Below, piece by piece: positions 53,620 to 62,463 of a stretch of 64,000 bases of DNA. Under the pieces are notes generated by a model. It ran no database searches. It saw nothing but the letters and a program-made list of their open reading frames with translations, and was not told the origin of the DNA. Both the position numbers and the translations under genes were made by a program. Numbering within the stretch: position 1 is the stretch's first letter; every line of letters begins with the position of its first letter. This DNA comes from Agrobacterium genomosp. 13 str. CFBP 6927 (GTDB lineage: Bacteria; Pseudomonadota; Alphaproteobacteria; Rhizobiales; Rhizobiaceae), in contig LT009757.1 of NCBI GenBank assembly GCA_900012615.1, forward strand, positions 380,044-444,043. The letters run 5' to 3'.

Positions 53620-54420
53620 ATGTCCGCACCCGCACCACAAACCGCCGCAAAAGCCCTGGTCGAACTGGAAGGCATACACCTGTCCTTCGGTGACAATCAG
53701 GTCCTGAAAGGCATCGACCTCACGGTCAACAAGGGCGACGCCGTCTCCATCATCGGCCCTTCCGGCTCCGGCAAGTCCACCATCCTGCGCTGCATCAACG
53801 GCCTGCTCATTCCGCAATCGGGCAAGATCACCGTCGGCGGCACCCGTGTCGACCAGCTGAAGACCGAGGCTGAGCGCATCGCGCTGCGCAAGCGCATCGG
53901 CATCGTTTTCCAGCAGTTCAACCTCTTTCCGCATCTGACGGTGATGGAAAACATCACCATCGCGCCGATCAAGATTCTCGGCACGCCGAAGGCGGAAGCC
54001 GAGCGCCATGCCCGCGAATTGCTGGAAAAGGTCCGCCTTTCCCAGAAGGTCGATGCCTATCCCGGCCAGCTTTCCGGCGGCCAGCAGCAGCGTGTGGCGA
54101 TTGCCCGCGCGCTCGCCATGCGGCCGGAACTGGTGCTGTTCGATGAGGTCACTTCCGCGCTCGACCCCGAAACCGTGGGCGAAGTGCTCGCCGTTATCCG
54201 CGATCTCGTCAATGATGGCATGACCAGCATTCTCGTCACGCATGAAATGCGTTTTGCCGAAGAAATCAGCGACAATATCGTCTTCACCGAAAACGGCCTG
54301 ATCGTCGATCAGGGCACGCCGGAGCATATTTTCTACAAGTCGACCAATCCGCGCATCAACGCCTTCGTCAAGGGTCTCGGCGGACAGGTGGCGCGGGTCA
54401 ATGACGGCGAAGGGATCTGA
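53620..54420 (+). CDS. Polar amino-acid-type ABC transporter ATPase (GlnQ/HisP-like)
   Basis: A 266-residue ATPase: Walker [10 protein letters not shown], signature LSGGQQQR, Walker B LVLFDEV (Val at the place usually held by Pro in LFDEP, as is normal for GlnQ-type proteins) and switch His in VTHEM. I start at ATG 53620; a TTG at 53608 is in frame but adds only four residues. It is followed four bases after its stop by the MmgE/PrpD gene. Confidence 0.92.
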   Translation: MSAPAPQTAAKALVELEGIHLSFGDNQVLKGIDLTVNKGDAVSIIGPSGSGKSTILRCINGLLIPQSGKITVGGTRVDQLKTEAERIALRKRIGIVFQQFNLFPHLTVMENITIAPIKILGTPKAEAERHARELLEKVRLSQKVDAYPGQLSGGQQQRVAIARALAMRPELVLFDEVTSALDPETVGEVLAVIRDLVNDGMTSILVTHEMRFAEEISDNIVFTENGLIVDQGTPEHIFYKSTNPRINAFVKGLGGQVARVNDGEGI

Positions 54421-54424
54421 TGCC

Positions 54425-55771
54425 ATGGCCGCGGACGAAAAACTCACCCTTCATCTCGCCGAAGCGATTGCCGCCTCCGATCCCCTGGGTGACGAAGATG
54501 CTGTGGCCATCGCCCGCACGGCGCTGATCGATTTTTTCGCCTGCGTGCTGGGCGGCGCTGCCGACAGAAGCACGAAAATCCTGATCGACAGCTTTACGCC
54601 CGGCACGTCAGGCACGGCGGGCATTATCGGCCACGATCTGCGCACGGATGCCTTCACCGCCGCCCTCATCAACGGTCACGCCGGGCATGTGCTTGATTAT
54701 GACGATGTTCACGGCAGCGTACGCGGCCACCCGACTGTCGCCATCATTCCCGCTTTGCTGGCTATCGCGGTCGAAGAGAGCTCCACGGCGGACGCCTTCA
54801 TCGCCGCCTATATCGTCGGGCTGGAAACCATGGCGCGTCTCGGCCTCTCGCTCGGAACGAAGCATTACGAAAACGGCTTCCACGCCACCGCCACGCTCGG
54901 CCCCATCGGTGCTGCGGCAGCCATAGCCCATCTCCTGAAATTCGACCCGCAAACCACGGCCGTGGCGCTCGGGCTTGCCGCAACCCAATCGGCGGGGCTT
55001 CGCCTGCAATTCGGTTATGACGCCAAGCCGCTGCATGCGGGGCTTGCCACGCGTGCCGGCCTTACCGCCGCGTGGCTGGCGCGATCGGGCTTTCAGGGCG
55101 CGCCGGATTTTCTGGAAAACCCCATCGGTTTTTATTCCGCCTACGCCTTCGGCGCCGAGCAACCGAAACGTGTTCTCTCCGGCTGGGGCGCACCCTGGCA
55201 GATCGTCTCGCCCGGCCTCACCCTCAAGGCCTTTCCCTGCTGCACAGCCAGCCATCCCGTTGCCGTCGGCGCGCTGGCGCTGCGCAACAGCAATGATCTG
55301 ACGCCGGACGAGATCGAAACGGTCACCATCACCTTCCCGCCAGGCGGCGATGCCGCCCTCGTCGGCCCCGCCACGCCCACGACCGGCATCGACGCCCGCT
55401 TCAGCGCCGAATATGTCTTTGCCGCAGCGCTGACGGATGGAGCGCTTGGTATCGGCCATTTCGACGAACGCCCGACGCGCGACGACTTGCTTGCCCTTTC
55501 CGCCAAAGTCTCACGCCGGCATGACGAGACCGCCCGCCGCCTCTCGCCCGATCCGACCACACGGTTCGTGGTCATCGACGTGACGAAGAAGGACGGCACG
55601 GTGCTGTCGCGCCGTGTCGACGGCCTTCCTGGCATCGATGACCCGACCGAAAAATTTGCCGACGCGACCGGCGGCAATGAGAAATTTTCCGGTATTCCGG
55701 CACTGGTGCGGTCCATGAAGACCGCAGCCGACCTCAGGAAGCTCGAAACGCTTCTGGTATCGCAAATATAA
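54425..55771 (+). CDS. MmgE/PrpD family protein
   Basis: A 448-residue protein of the MmgE/PrpD (2-methylcitrate dehydratase/cis-aconitate decarboxylase-like) family. Recognisable from ARTALIDFFACVLGG, INGHAGHVLDYDDVHGSVRGHPTVAIIPALLA and KAFPCCTASHPVAVGAL. In this family the His-Asp cluster of LDYDDVH and the later His act in dehydration or decarboxylation. AAGGGA is 9 bases before ATG 54425. Its place between an amino-acid-type importer and a flavin monooxygenase suggests breakdown of the imported compound; the reaction is unknown. Confidence 0.88.
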   Translation: MAADEKLTLHLAEAIAASDPLGDEDAVAIARTALIDFFACVLGGAADRSTKILIDSFTPGTSGTAGIIGHDLRTDAFTAALINGHAGHVLDYDDVHGSVRGHPTVAIIPALLAIAVEESSTADAFIAAYIVGLETMARLGLSLGTKHYENGFHATATLGPIGAAAAIAHLLKFDPQTTAVALGLAATQSAGLRLQFGYDAKPLHAGLATRAGLTAAWLARSGFQGAPDFLENPIGFYSAYAFGAEQPKRVLSGWGAPWQIVSPGLTLKAFPCCTASHPVAVGALALRNSNDLTPDEIETVTITFPPGGDAALVGPATPTTGIDARFSAEYVFAAALTDGALGIGHFDERPTRDDLLALSAKVSRRHDETARRLSPDPTTRFVVIDVTKKDGTVLSRRVDGLPGIDDPTEKFADATGGNEKFSGIPALVRSMKTAADLRKLETLLVSQI

Positions 55772-55798
55772 CTCGACCGACATGAAGGCATGATCCCC

Positions 55799-57109
55799 AT
55801 GACCACCACGACACGCAAAAGACAGATGCATCTCGGCCTTTTCCTGCAGGGCGCCGGGCACCACGTTTCCGGCTGGCGTCACCCCGATGCCGAAGCCGGC
55901 AGCGAGAATTTCGATCTGCTCACCCGTGTTACGAAAATGGCCGAAGCGGCGAAGTTCGACATGGTATTCCTCGCCGACGGCCTGACCAGCGGCGTCGACG
56001 CCCACCCCTCGATGATAGCCCGTTTCGAGCCGCTGACCCTGCTGGCAGCCCTTGCCATGGTCACCGATAAGATCGGGCTGGCCGCCACCGCCTCCACAAC
56101 CTATGGCGAGCCCTACCACACCGCCCGCGCCTTCGCTTCCATCGATCATCTGAGCCACGGCCGCGCGGCGTGGAACATCGTCACCACCTCCTATGCCCGC
56201 ACGGCGGCGAATTTTTCCAAGGACCATCCCGAGCATGACGAACGTTATGCGGTGGCGGAAGAATATGTGAATGTCGTTCGCGGCCTGTGGGACAGCTGGG
56301 ATGACGACGCCTTCGTCAAGGACAAGCAGGCGGGCCGTTACGTCGATCCGGAAAAGGTCCATATCCTCAACCACGAGGGCAAATATTTCACGGTCAAGGG
56401 ACCGCTTAATATTCCGCGTTCGCCGCAGGGCCACCCGGTTCTCATCCAGGCCGGCTCTTCGGGGCCGGGGCAGGATCTCGCCGCCCGCACCGCCGACATC
56501 GTCTTCACCGCCCAGCAGGCGATTTCCGAAGCGCAGGCCTTCTATACCAGCCTCAAGGCACGTGTGGAAAAATTCGGCCGCGACCCGGCCAGCGTCGCCG
56601 TGATGCCCGGCTTCATGCCGATCATCGGCAGGAGCTTTGAAGAGGCTGGCGAAAAGCTGAAGGAACTGAACCGCTGGACCGATATCAAGAGCGCAATGCC
56701 GCTGCTTGAAGAACGCATCGGCCACAGCCTTGCCGATTACGATCTTGACGGCCCGCTGCCGGACCTGCCGATTTCCGACCAGTTGCGCAGCCGCGCTGAA
56801 CTTCTGACCGAACTTGCACGCCGCGAAAAGCTGACGATCCGGGAGCTGGCACTGCGCGTTGCGGCAGGCCGCGGCCACCATATCGTCATGGGCACGGCCA
56901 AAGACGTGGCCGACCGCATGCAGCAATGGTTCGAAAACGGTGCGGCCGACGGTTTCAACGTCATGCCGCCCTTCTTCCCCGGCGGGCTGGAGGAATTCAA
57001 TCGCGAGGTCGTTCCGCTGCTGCAGGAACGCGGCCTGTTCCGCAAGGACTACGAAGGTTCGACACTGCGCGACCATCTCGGTATCGAACGGCCGCCATTG
57101 CGCGGATGA
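55799..57109 (+). CDS. LLM-class flavin monooxygenase (NtaA/SnaA/DszA-like)
   Basis: A 436-residue flavin-dependent monooxygenase of the nitrilotriacetate monooxygenase/DszA group (MHLGLFLQGAGHHVSGWRHPDA, FDMVFLADGLTSG, TLLAALAMVTDKIGLAATASTTYGEPYHTARAFASIDHLSHGRAAWNIVTS-like block, VLIQAGSSGPGQDLAARTADIVF). It uses FMNH2 from a separate reductase; none is encoded here. Members attack aminocarboxylates or organosulfur compounds. Start at ATG 55799 rather than 55790, since AAGG is then 10 bases away. Ends the ABC-MmgE-LLM operon. Confidence 0.9.
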   Translation: MTTTTRKRQMHLGLFLQGAGHHVSGWRHPDAEAGSENFDLLTRVTKMAEAAKFDMVFLADGLTSGVDAHPSMIARFEPLTLLAALAMVTDKIGLAATASTTYGEPYHTARAFASIDHLSHGRAAWNIVTTSYARTAANFSKDHPEHDERYAVAEEYVNVVRGLWDSWDDDAFVKDKQAGRYVDPEKVHILNHEGKYFTVKGPLNIPRSPQGHPVLIQAGSSGPGQDLAARTADIVFTAQQAISEAQAFYTSLKARVEKFGRDPASVAVMPGFMPIIGRSFEEAGEKLKELNRWTDIKSAMPLLEERIGHSLADYDLDGPLPDLPISDQLRSRAELLTELARREKLTIRELALRVAAGRGHHIVMGTAKDVADRMQQWFENGAADGFNVMPPFFPGGLEEFNREVVPLLQERGLFRKDYEGSTLRDHLGIERPPLRG

Positions 57110-57113
57110 CGGA

Positions 57114-57264
57114 ATGCGGATGCCAGATCAAAGGGGCATCCGCATCAGAAATTCATTCAACGGGCCAAAGCGCTTGCTGCGCCGCCTGGACTTTCAGCAG
57201 ACATCCGGCGTCATCACGGATCGAGGCCGAAGAATGATGGGGGAGAGGTTTGACTACCTCTCCC
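57114..57264. terminator. Two hairpins between convergent genes
   Basis: ATGCGGATGCC (57114-57124) with GGCATCCGCAT (57135-57145), an 11-bp perfect stem just after the monooxygenase stop. Then GGGAGAGGT (57241-57249) with ACCTCTCCC (57256-57264), 28 bases after the end of the minus-strand chemoreceptor gene. Each probably ends the nearer gene. Neither has a U-tract. Confidence 0.65.
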
Positions 57265-57291
57265 ACTATCCGAGGGACGTAAGCCCGCCCT

Positions 57292-59028
57292 TTACGCAGC
57301 CGCTCGCCTCGCCGGCTGATCGCGCCGGCTGGCATTCGAAAAATCCGACGGCATGGACGATCCATCTTCACGCTGAACCGTGCGGCGGTTCAGTTTGAAC
57401 AGGCTGACGAGTTGTGCGAGCACATCGGCGCCCTGCGCCAGCGTGGTGCTTATCACGGTGGTACGGGCACTCATGGAAGCGTTCTCCTGCGTCATCTGGT
57501 CAAGCCGGTTAACCGCCCGATTGATTTCGCCTATGCCGATTGCCTGCTCATCGGCCGCCTTCGCGATCATGTCGACATTGCCGTCTATGTGCCTCACCAG
57601 CGCGTCGATCTGCTTCAGCGCTTCACCGGTCTCACCCACCAACCTCACACCTTCAAGAACCTCGGTGCCGGAATTGTTGATAAGCGCCTTGATTTCCTTC
57701 GCAGCGTTGGCGGAGCGTTGCGCAAGTTCGCGCACTTCCTGCGCCACGACGGCAAAGCCCTTGCCGGCTTCCCCCGCACGCGCGGCTTCCACGCCGGCAT
57801 TCAACGCCAGAAGGTTGGTCTGGAAGGCAATCTCGTCGATAACACCGATGATCTGGCTGATTTCGCGCGATGCCGTCTCGATACGCTGCATGGCATTGAC
57901 GGTTCGCTCAACCACTTCGGTCGATGCCGCCGTCGATGTCCTTGCGCTCTGAACGAGCTTGCGCGTCTCCCTGGTATTTTCGGTCGATGAGCGAACGGTG
58001 GCTGTAATCTGTTCAAGCGCCGCCGAGGTTTCTTCCAGCGCCACCGCCTGCTCGCGCGAGCGTTCGGCGAGATTGACGGAGGCTTCACTGACTTCCTGGC
58101 TGCTCTTGGTCAGGTCATCCGTCTGACCAAGAACATTCTCCAGCGTCTTCTGGAATTCCGCGATGGACTTATTGAAGTCGCGACGCAGCCTTTCGAATTC
58201 GCCCACGAATGGTTTGTCCAGCGTGACACGGATATTGCATTGTGAAAGCCGCTCGAGGGCAGCACCAAGCTCTTCAACCGCATGCATGCGGTCGGTCACG
58301 TCGAAAGCGAATTTCACGACCTTGAAGACACGGCCCCGGTCATCGAGGATCGGATTGTAGGACGCCTGAATGAAGACGCGTTTGCCATCCTTGCCAAGCC
58401 GCATAAACTGTCCGGATGAAAAGCTGCCCGTGCGAAGCTCATCCCAGAAGCTGCGATAGTCCTGAGACTGTGCATAGGCCGGCTCGCAGAACATCGAATG
58501 ATGTTTACCGATAATTTCTTCCGCCGTGTAACCCAGCGCGCCAAGGAAATTTTCATTGGCACCAAGGATTTTTCCGTCGGGCGTAAATTCAATCATGGCC
58601 TGCGCCCGGGAAAGCGCAGCCAGCTTGCCGTCATCCTCGGCGCTCTTGCGCTTGATTACAGTAATGTCGGTCGCGATCTTGACGACCTTGTAAGGTTTGC
58701 CGAAACGAAAAACCGGATTGTAGGAGGCCTCGATCCAGATTTCGTCGCCGTTTTTCGCCCGCCGCCGGTACTGGCCCTGATCATATTCACCGCGCGAAAG
58801 CTTCGCCCAGAAAACCTTGTATTCCGGGGAGGCCGCATCGTCGGGAGACAGGAACATGCTGTGGGAACGCCCGACGATTTCAGATTGCTGATAGCCGATC
58901 GCATTGCAGAAATTATCGTTCGCCTTCAAAATCTTGCCGGTAAGATCAAATTCGATGATGGCTTGGGAGCGGCTCAAGGCGTCAAGCACCGCAGATGCAT
59001 CCAGACCAAATTTGGAAAAGTGAGACAT
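57292..59028 (-). CDS. Soluble PAS-PAS methyl-accepting chemotaxis protein
   Basis: A 578-residue chemoreceptor without membrane helices. Two PAS domains in tandem (residues about 15-125 and 140-250) share the pattern AIIEFDLTGKILKANDNFCNAIGYQ / AMIEFTPDGKILGANENFLGALGYT with PAC segments ending VVKIATDIT and VVKFAFDVT. A HAMP-like linker follows, then the signalling hairpin with EIAFQTNLLALNAGVEAARAGE and KGFAVVAQEVRELAQRSANAAKE. It likely senses an internal redox or metabolic signal (possibly through flavin or heme in a PAS domain) and feeds the Che pathway from the cytoplasm. Single gene. Confidence 0.92.
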   Translation of the reverse strand: MSHFSKFGLDASAVLDALSRSQAIIEFDLTGKILKANDNFCNAIGYQQSEIVGRSHSMFLSPDDAASPEYKVFWAKLSRGEYDQGQYRRRAKNGDEIWIEASYNPVFRFGKPYKVVKIATDITVIKRKSAEDDGKLAALSRAQAMIEFTPDGKILGANENFLGALGYTAEEIIGKHHSMFCEPAYAQSQDYRSFWDELRTGSFSSGQFMRLGKDGKRVFIQASYNPILDDRGRVFKVVKFAFDVTDRMHAVEELGAALERLSQCNIRVTLDKPFVGEFERLRRDFNKSIAEFQKTLENVLGQTDDLTKSSQEVSEASVNLAERSREQAVALEETSAALEQITATVRSSTENTRETRKLVQSARTSTAASTEVVERTVNAMQRIETASREISQIIGVIDEIAFQTNLLALNAGVEAARAGEAGKGFAVVAQEVRELAQRSANAAKEIKALINNSGTEVLEGVRLVGETGEALKQIDALVRHIDGNVDMIAKAADEQAIGIGEINRAVNRLDQMTQENASMSARTTVISTTLAQGADVLAQLVSLFKLNRRTVQREDGSSMPSDFSNASRRDQPARRAAA

Positions 59029-59356
59029 GCCTTTAAACCCCCAGCGATGACCAATATACGGACCTCCTTCACCTCTCGAACAGAAAAGACAAAAAGGGTC
59101 GGTCCGCCTGCGGGTGAAACTAGCCGGACACCGTTAAATAGCCATTAATGATGATCCATAACTACTTGCATGGCGACAGGATTGGCAGGCAAAAATACTT
59201 GAAGGCTGCGCCATTTTTCACCGCATTATCTCGAGATGGGAACCGCTTATTTGCCACACTGCTGATATTTCTGCGGCCGCGGCGCAATGCGGCCTTTCAT
59301 CGGAACGGCATTCATTGTTATGGCGGGCCTGAAAGATTTGTGTTGCAGGAGCGCCG
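59029..59356. promoter_or_regulatory. Intergenic region between divergent genes
   Basis: About 330 bases between the chemoreceptor and the oxidoreductase. I see no supported gene, RNA or strong dyad; both promoters must lie here. Confidence 0.4.
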
Positions 59357-60610
59357 ATGACCAAAACCCTGAAATGCGACGTGCTGGTAATCGGCAGCGG
59401 CATTATCGGTTCCATGGCGGCGCTTTACCTGCAAAATGCCGGGCGCGATGTCGTTCTTCTGGAGCGCGGCGAAGTTGCCCGGGGTGCGAGCGCTGGCAAC
59501 GCCGGCATCCTGGCCTTTCCCGAAATCATTCCCATTCCCGCTCCCGGCATCATGAAAAAGGCGCCGCGCTGGCTTTTCGACCCGCTTGGCCCACTCAGCG
59601 TGCCGCCCGCTTATGCAGCAAAGATTGCGCCCTGGCTGTGGCGTTTCTGGCGCGCCAGCGCCGAGCGCAACTTCCGCCACGGGCTGAAGGCGCTTGGTGA
59701 CATCAACCGGCTGGCGGCGACGGAAATGGCCCATGTCACCGCCATGCCCGAGCTCTCGTCCTTCGTCTCGAAAACCGGCGCGCTCGATCTTTACGACAGC
59801 GAAACGAGCTTTAATGCCGCCCGCAAGGAGTGGAGTGAAAAGGAGCAGGCCGGATTCTCCTTTCAGCGTGTCGGCCGTGACGAGATCGAGACGCTGCAAC
59901 CGGGTCTTGCACCGCAGTTCCGTCATGCCATGTTTTCGCCGGACGGCCTGCAGGTCTCCGATCCCTATGCTTTCACCCGTGCCATTTTCGACCTGGTGAT
60001 TGCCCGGGGGGCGAGCCTGCGCAAGGGCGAAGCCGAACGCATCGACGCCGTCGGCGAAAGCACGATCGTAACGCTGGAAAACGGCGACAAGATCGATGCC
60101 GACAGGGTGGTGATCGCCTGCGGTGCATGGTCGAAGAAACTGGCCGCGGCGCTTGGCAATATTGTGCCCCTGGAAACGGAGCGCGGCTATAACACCACCC
60201 TGCCCGCTGGCGCCTTCAACGTTATACGGCAACTTTACTTCAACGACCACGGTTTCACCGTAACCCCGCTATCCTCCGGCATCCGCATCGGCGGCTCTGT
60301 CGAACTTGGCGGTCTGGAATTGAAGCCCAATTTCAAACGATCCGACGCCATGCTGAAAAAGGCGGGACGTTTTCTGCCGGGCCTCAAGGTGGAAGGCGGT
60401 CGGCAATGGATGGGGTTCCGCCCGTCAATGCCGGACTGTCTTCCCGTCATAGGTACGGCGCGCGCCACGCCCTCCGTCATCTATGCTTTCGGTCACGGCC
60501 ATCTGGGACTGACACAATCGGCAGCCACCGCCCGCCTCGTGACACAGCTCGCAACCGGGGAAGAGACCTCGATCTCGGTCGATCCGTTCCGGCCGGGGCG
60601 TTTTTCCTGA
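59357..60610 (+). CDS. D-amino acid dehydrogenase-like FAD oxidoreductase
   Basis: A 417-residue DAO-family flavoprotein: FAD-binding VIGSGIIGSMAALYLQNAGRDVVLLERGEVARGASAGNAG at the N-terminus, and GFRPSMPDCLPVIGTA plus FGHGHLGLTQSAATARLV near the C-terminus, typical of DadA-like enzymes. It oxidises D-amino acids or related amines to keto acids, passing electrons to the respiratory chain at the inner membrane. AGGAG is 5 bases before the ATG. Monocistronic, ending with a GGCCGG/CCGGCC hairpin. Confidence 0.88.
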   Translation: MTKTLKCDVLVIGSGIIGSMAALYLQNAGRDVVLLERGEVARGASAGNAGILAFPEIIPIPAPGIMKKAPRWLFDPLGPLSVPPAYAAKIAPWLWRFWRASAERNFRHGLKALGDINRLAATEMAHVTAMPELSSFVSKTGALDLYDSETSFNAARKEWSEKEQAGFSFQRVGRDEIETLQPGLAPQFRHAMFSPDGLQVSDPYAFTRAIFDLVIARGASLRKGEAERIDAVGESTIVTLENGDKIDADRVVIACGAWSKKLAAALGNIVPLETERGYNTTLPAGAFNVIRQLYFNDHGFTVTPLSSGIRIGGSVELGGLELKPNFKRSDAMLKKAGRFLPGLKVEGGRQWMGFRPSMPDCLPVIGTARATPSVIYAFGHGHLGLTQSAATARLVTQLATGEETSISVDPFRPGRFS

Positions 60611-60620
60611 ATATGCGGCA

Positions 60621-60638
60621 GGCCGGTTGATGCCGGCC
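60621..60638. terminator. Convergent hairpin
   Basis: GGCCGG (60621-60626) with CCGGCC (60633-60638), loop TTGATG, between stops at 60610 and 60667. Short; moderate support as a terminator for either gene. Confidence 0.5.
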
Positions 60639-60666
60639 ATCGTGTTTCCGGTTCGAAACGTTTGGC

Positions 60667-61199
60667 TTATTTCACCGGCTGCATGGAATCTTCCGGAAAT
60701 TCCACGTCGGCAAAGGCCGGATAGACCTTTCGCAGGGTCGCCACCTGTTGCTGGTCGCTGACACGCAGCAAATACCAGTCCGTACCATCGATCAGCGCCA
60801 GCGTGTGGGATTTCGCCTCGATTGTCTGGCCCCCGGTTTCCATCACGGTTTTTGTCGGAACAAGCGCATAGGGCGTTCCATCAGGCGTTTGCCCGACACT
60901 TATCGCCCGCGTGTCCATGGTGAACTCGGTTATCTTGACGCCGCCAGCGCCATCTGCATCTGCGCCGTCAGGGCGCTGCGCAATTGCTCCACTGTAATAC
61001 CCGCGTCGCTTGCAATGAACTCGAAGATTTTCGGCGGTACCGTCCTGGAGACGGCCTCGAAATCCTGCTTGTTCAGCGCCGCGCTGAACCGCTCGATCTG
61101 CGTCTTGAGCCTGTCCTGCTCGGACGGCAATAAATCACGAGACCAGGCGGGATGTGAAATCACCGCCAGCAGGAACAGACAGGATAACAGGCGGTTCAT
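60667..61199 (-). pseudogene. Secreted hypothetical protein gene broken by a one-base frameshift
   Basis: From ATG 61199 (AAAAGG 7 bases upstream) a signal peptide (LLSCLFLLAVISHPAWS) and about 70 mature residues run to SALTAQMQMALAA, then meet a stop (60930-60932). From that point the next frame continues without a start codon as VKITEFTMDTRAI and runs to EFPEDSMQPVK (stop at 60667). Adding one G in the GCGGCG run at about 60940 joins both into one 177-residue protein, whose parts read as one domain. The gene is therefore a pseudogene, a sequencing error, or a slip site. Function unknown; the family looks like small rhizobial exported proteins. It is upstream on the minus strand of nothing else. 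Confidence 0.75.
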
Positions 61200-61249
61200 G
61201 GCTTTACCTTTTGGCATTGGCCGGCATCGCCCCGTTGCCGCAGGATCGC

Positions 61250-61474
61250 TCAGCGCAGCAGAAAAAATCCTGCAACCGAAAGGGCGAGGAAGACAATCAG
61301 GCCGCCAAGGAAACCTGCAGAGGTGAAGAAACCGGCGACCATGGCCAGCATCAGTACACATACCAGCATGGTGCCATATTTCGTCATGGCCAGAAAAGCG
61401 TTGTAGGTCTTTTCGTGCTCGGCGTAATTCATCTCGGCGCCAACTTCGACCGGACCCGTATGGTGTTCGCTCAT
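61250..61474 (-). CDS. aa3-type cytochrome c oxidase subunit IV
   Basis: A 74-residue protein with one C-terminal membrane hairpin (LVCVLMLAMVAGFFTSAGFLGGLIVFLALSVAGFFLL) and the N-terminal motif NYAEHEKTYNAFLAMTKYGT of the bacterial aa3-type oxidase subunit IV. It stabilises the oxidase in the inner membrane. GGGGAAG lies about 4 bases before the ATG. The gene is away from the main oxidase genes, which is common in Alphaproteobacteria. Confidence 0.88.
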   Translation of the reverse strand: MSEHHTGPVEVGAEMNYAEHEKTYNAFLAMTKYGTMLVCVLMLAMVAGFFTSAGFLGGLIVFLALSVAGFFLLR

Positions 61475-61891
61475 TCCGCTTCCCCTTTTGCTCCATCCGT
61501 CACTGCCGCTGCGCAGAACAATTTGCTCCGCGGACGATCATGGGCTCGTGCCGGATTCTCCGGAGCCAGAGGTAACATGAAGTCGCCGAAAAGTGCAATG
61601 CATTCGGAATGAAACAGCATCTGCGCGATGTTAGGACAAAGGCGCGCCGGGCAAAGCGTGCGGCCGGGCAACATTCTTTCGCAAACGGTTGAAAAGGGCC
61701 GTCGTCCGGCCTGTTTGAGAGTGGTTTCGGTTGCTTTTCGAACAGCCTGCCCATACACGGGATTCTGTGGGGAGGAACGCCGGGACCTGAATCAGCGGAT
61801 ACGCGTGGAGGCGCGACCGCAGCAATGCACGCCCGGCTTTGCTCTCCGCCATAAACCCGAAAAGGGCCCAATAAGGGAAGAGGGGAAAGTC
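61475..61891. promoter_or_regulatory. Intergenic region upstream of the TRAP transporter genes
   Basis: About 417 bases between divergent genes. The in-frame extension upstream of the dctQ-like ATG has no ribosome site and unlikely composition. I see no operator dyad or RNA element that I can name; the TRAP promoter and the oxidase-subunit promoter must lie here. Confidence 0.4.
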
Positions 61892-62431
61892 ATGAAATCG
61901 CTTTTGAAAATAAGTGCGCTCATAGACCTTGCGAGCAAAGCTCTGGGCAAGGTCGCCGGTTATCTGGTGCTTATCTGCTGCCTCGTCAGTGCCGGCAATG
62001 CCATGGTTCGTTATGCTTTCAACTACAGCTCAAACGGCTGGTTGGAAATCCAGTGGTACATGTTCGCCTTTATCGTTCTGATCGGTGCGTCTTACACGCT
62101 GCGCATGAACGAACATGTGCGGGTGGACATTATCTATGGCGCGATTTCCTCGCGCAGCCGCATCTGGGTTGACCTTATCGGAATAACGCTTTTCCTGCTG
62201 CCCGGCTGCTTTTATCTGGCCTGGCTTTCCTGGCCGATGTTCACGCTTTCCTGGTATCAGAATGAAATGTCCTCCAATGCCGGCGGTCTCATTCGCTGGC
62301 CGGTGAAACTCATCATCTTTGCCGGTTTCGCCCTTCTGGTTCTTCAGGGATTTTCAGAACTTATCAAGCGCATAGGCGCCCTCAACGGGCTTTATGCGCT
62401 GGATACGAAGTACGAAAAACCCCTGCAATGA
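61892..62431 (+). CDS. TRAP transporter small permease (DctQ-like)
   Basis: A 179-residue four-helix membrane protein, the small subunit of a tripartite ATP-independent periplasmic transporter. Helices at about 20-38, 57-75, 95-115 and 138-158; NGWLEIQWYMFAFIVLIGASYTLRMNEHVRVDIIYG is the typical DctQ block. ATG 61892 follows AGGGGAAAG at 3-4 bases. The large permease follows after 32 bases. The binding protein (DctP) is not in the window; it may lie beyond base 64000. Confidence 0.92.
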   Translation: MKSLLKISALIDLASKALGKVAGYLVLICCLVSAGNAMVRYAFNYSSNGWLEIQWYMFAFIVLIGASYTLRMNEHVRVDIIYGAISSRSRIWVDLIGITLFLLPGCFYLAWLSWPMFTLSWYQNEMSSNAGGLIRWPVKLIIFAGFALLVLQGFSELIKRIGALNGLYALDTKYEKPLQ

Positions 62432-62463
62432 TCGCGCCGATCTGAACCTTCAGGATATTTCCC

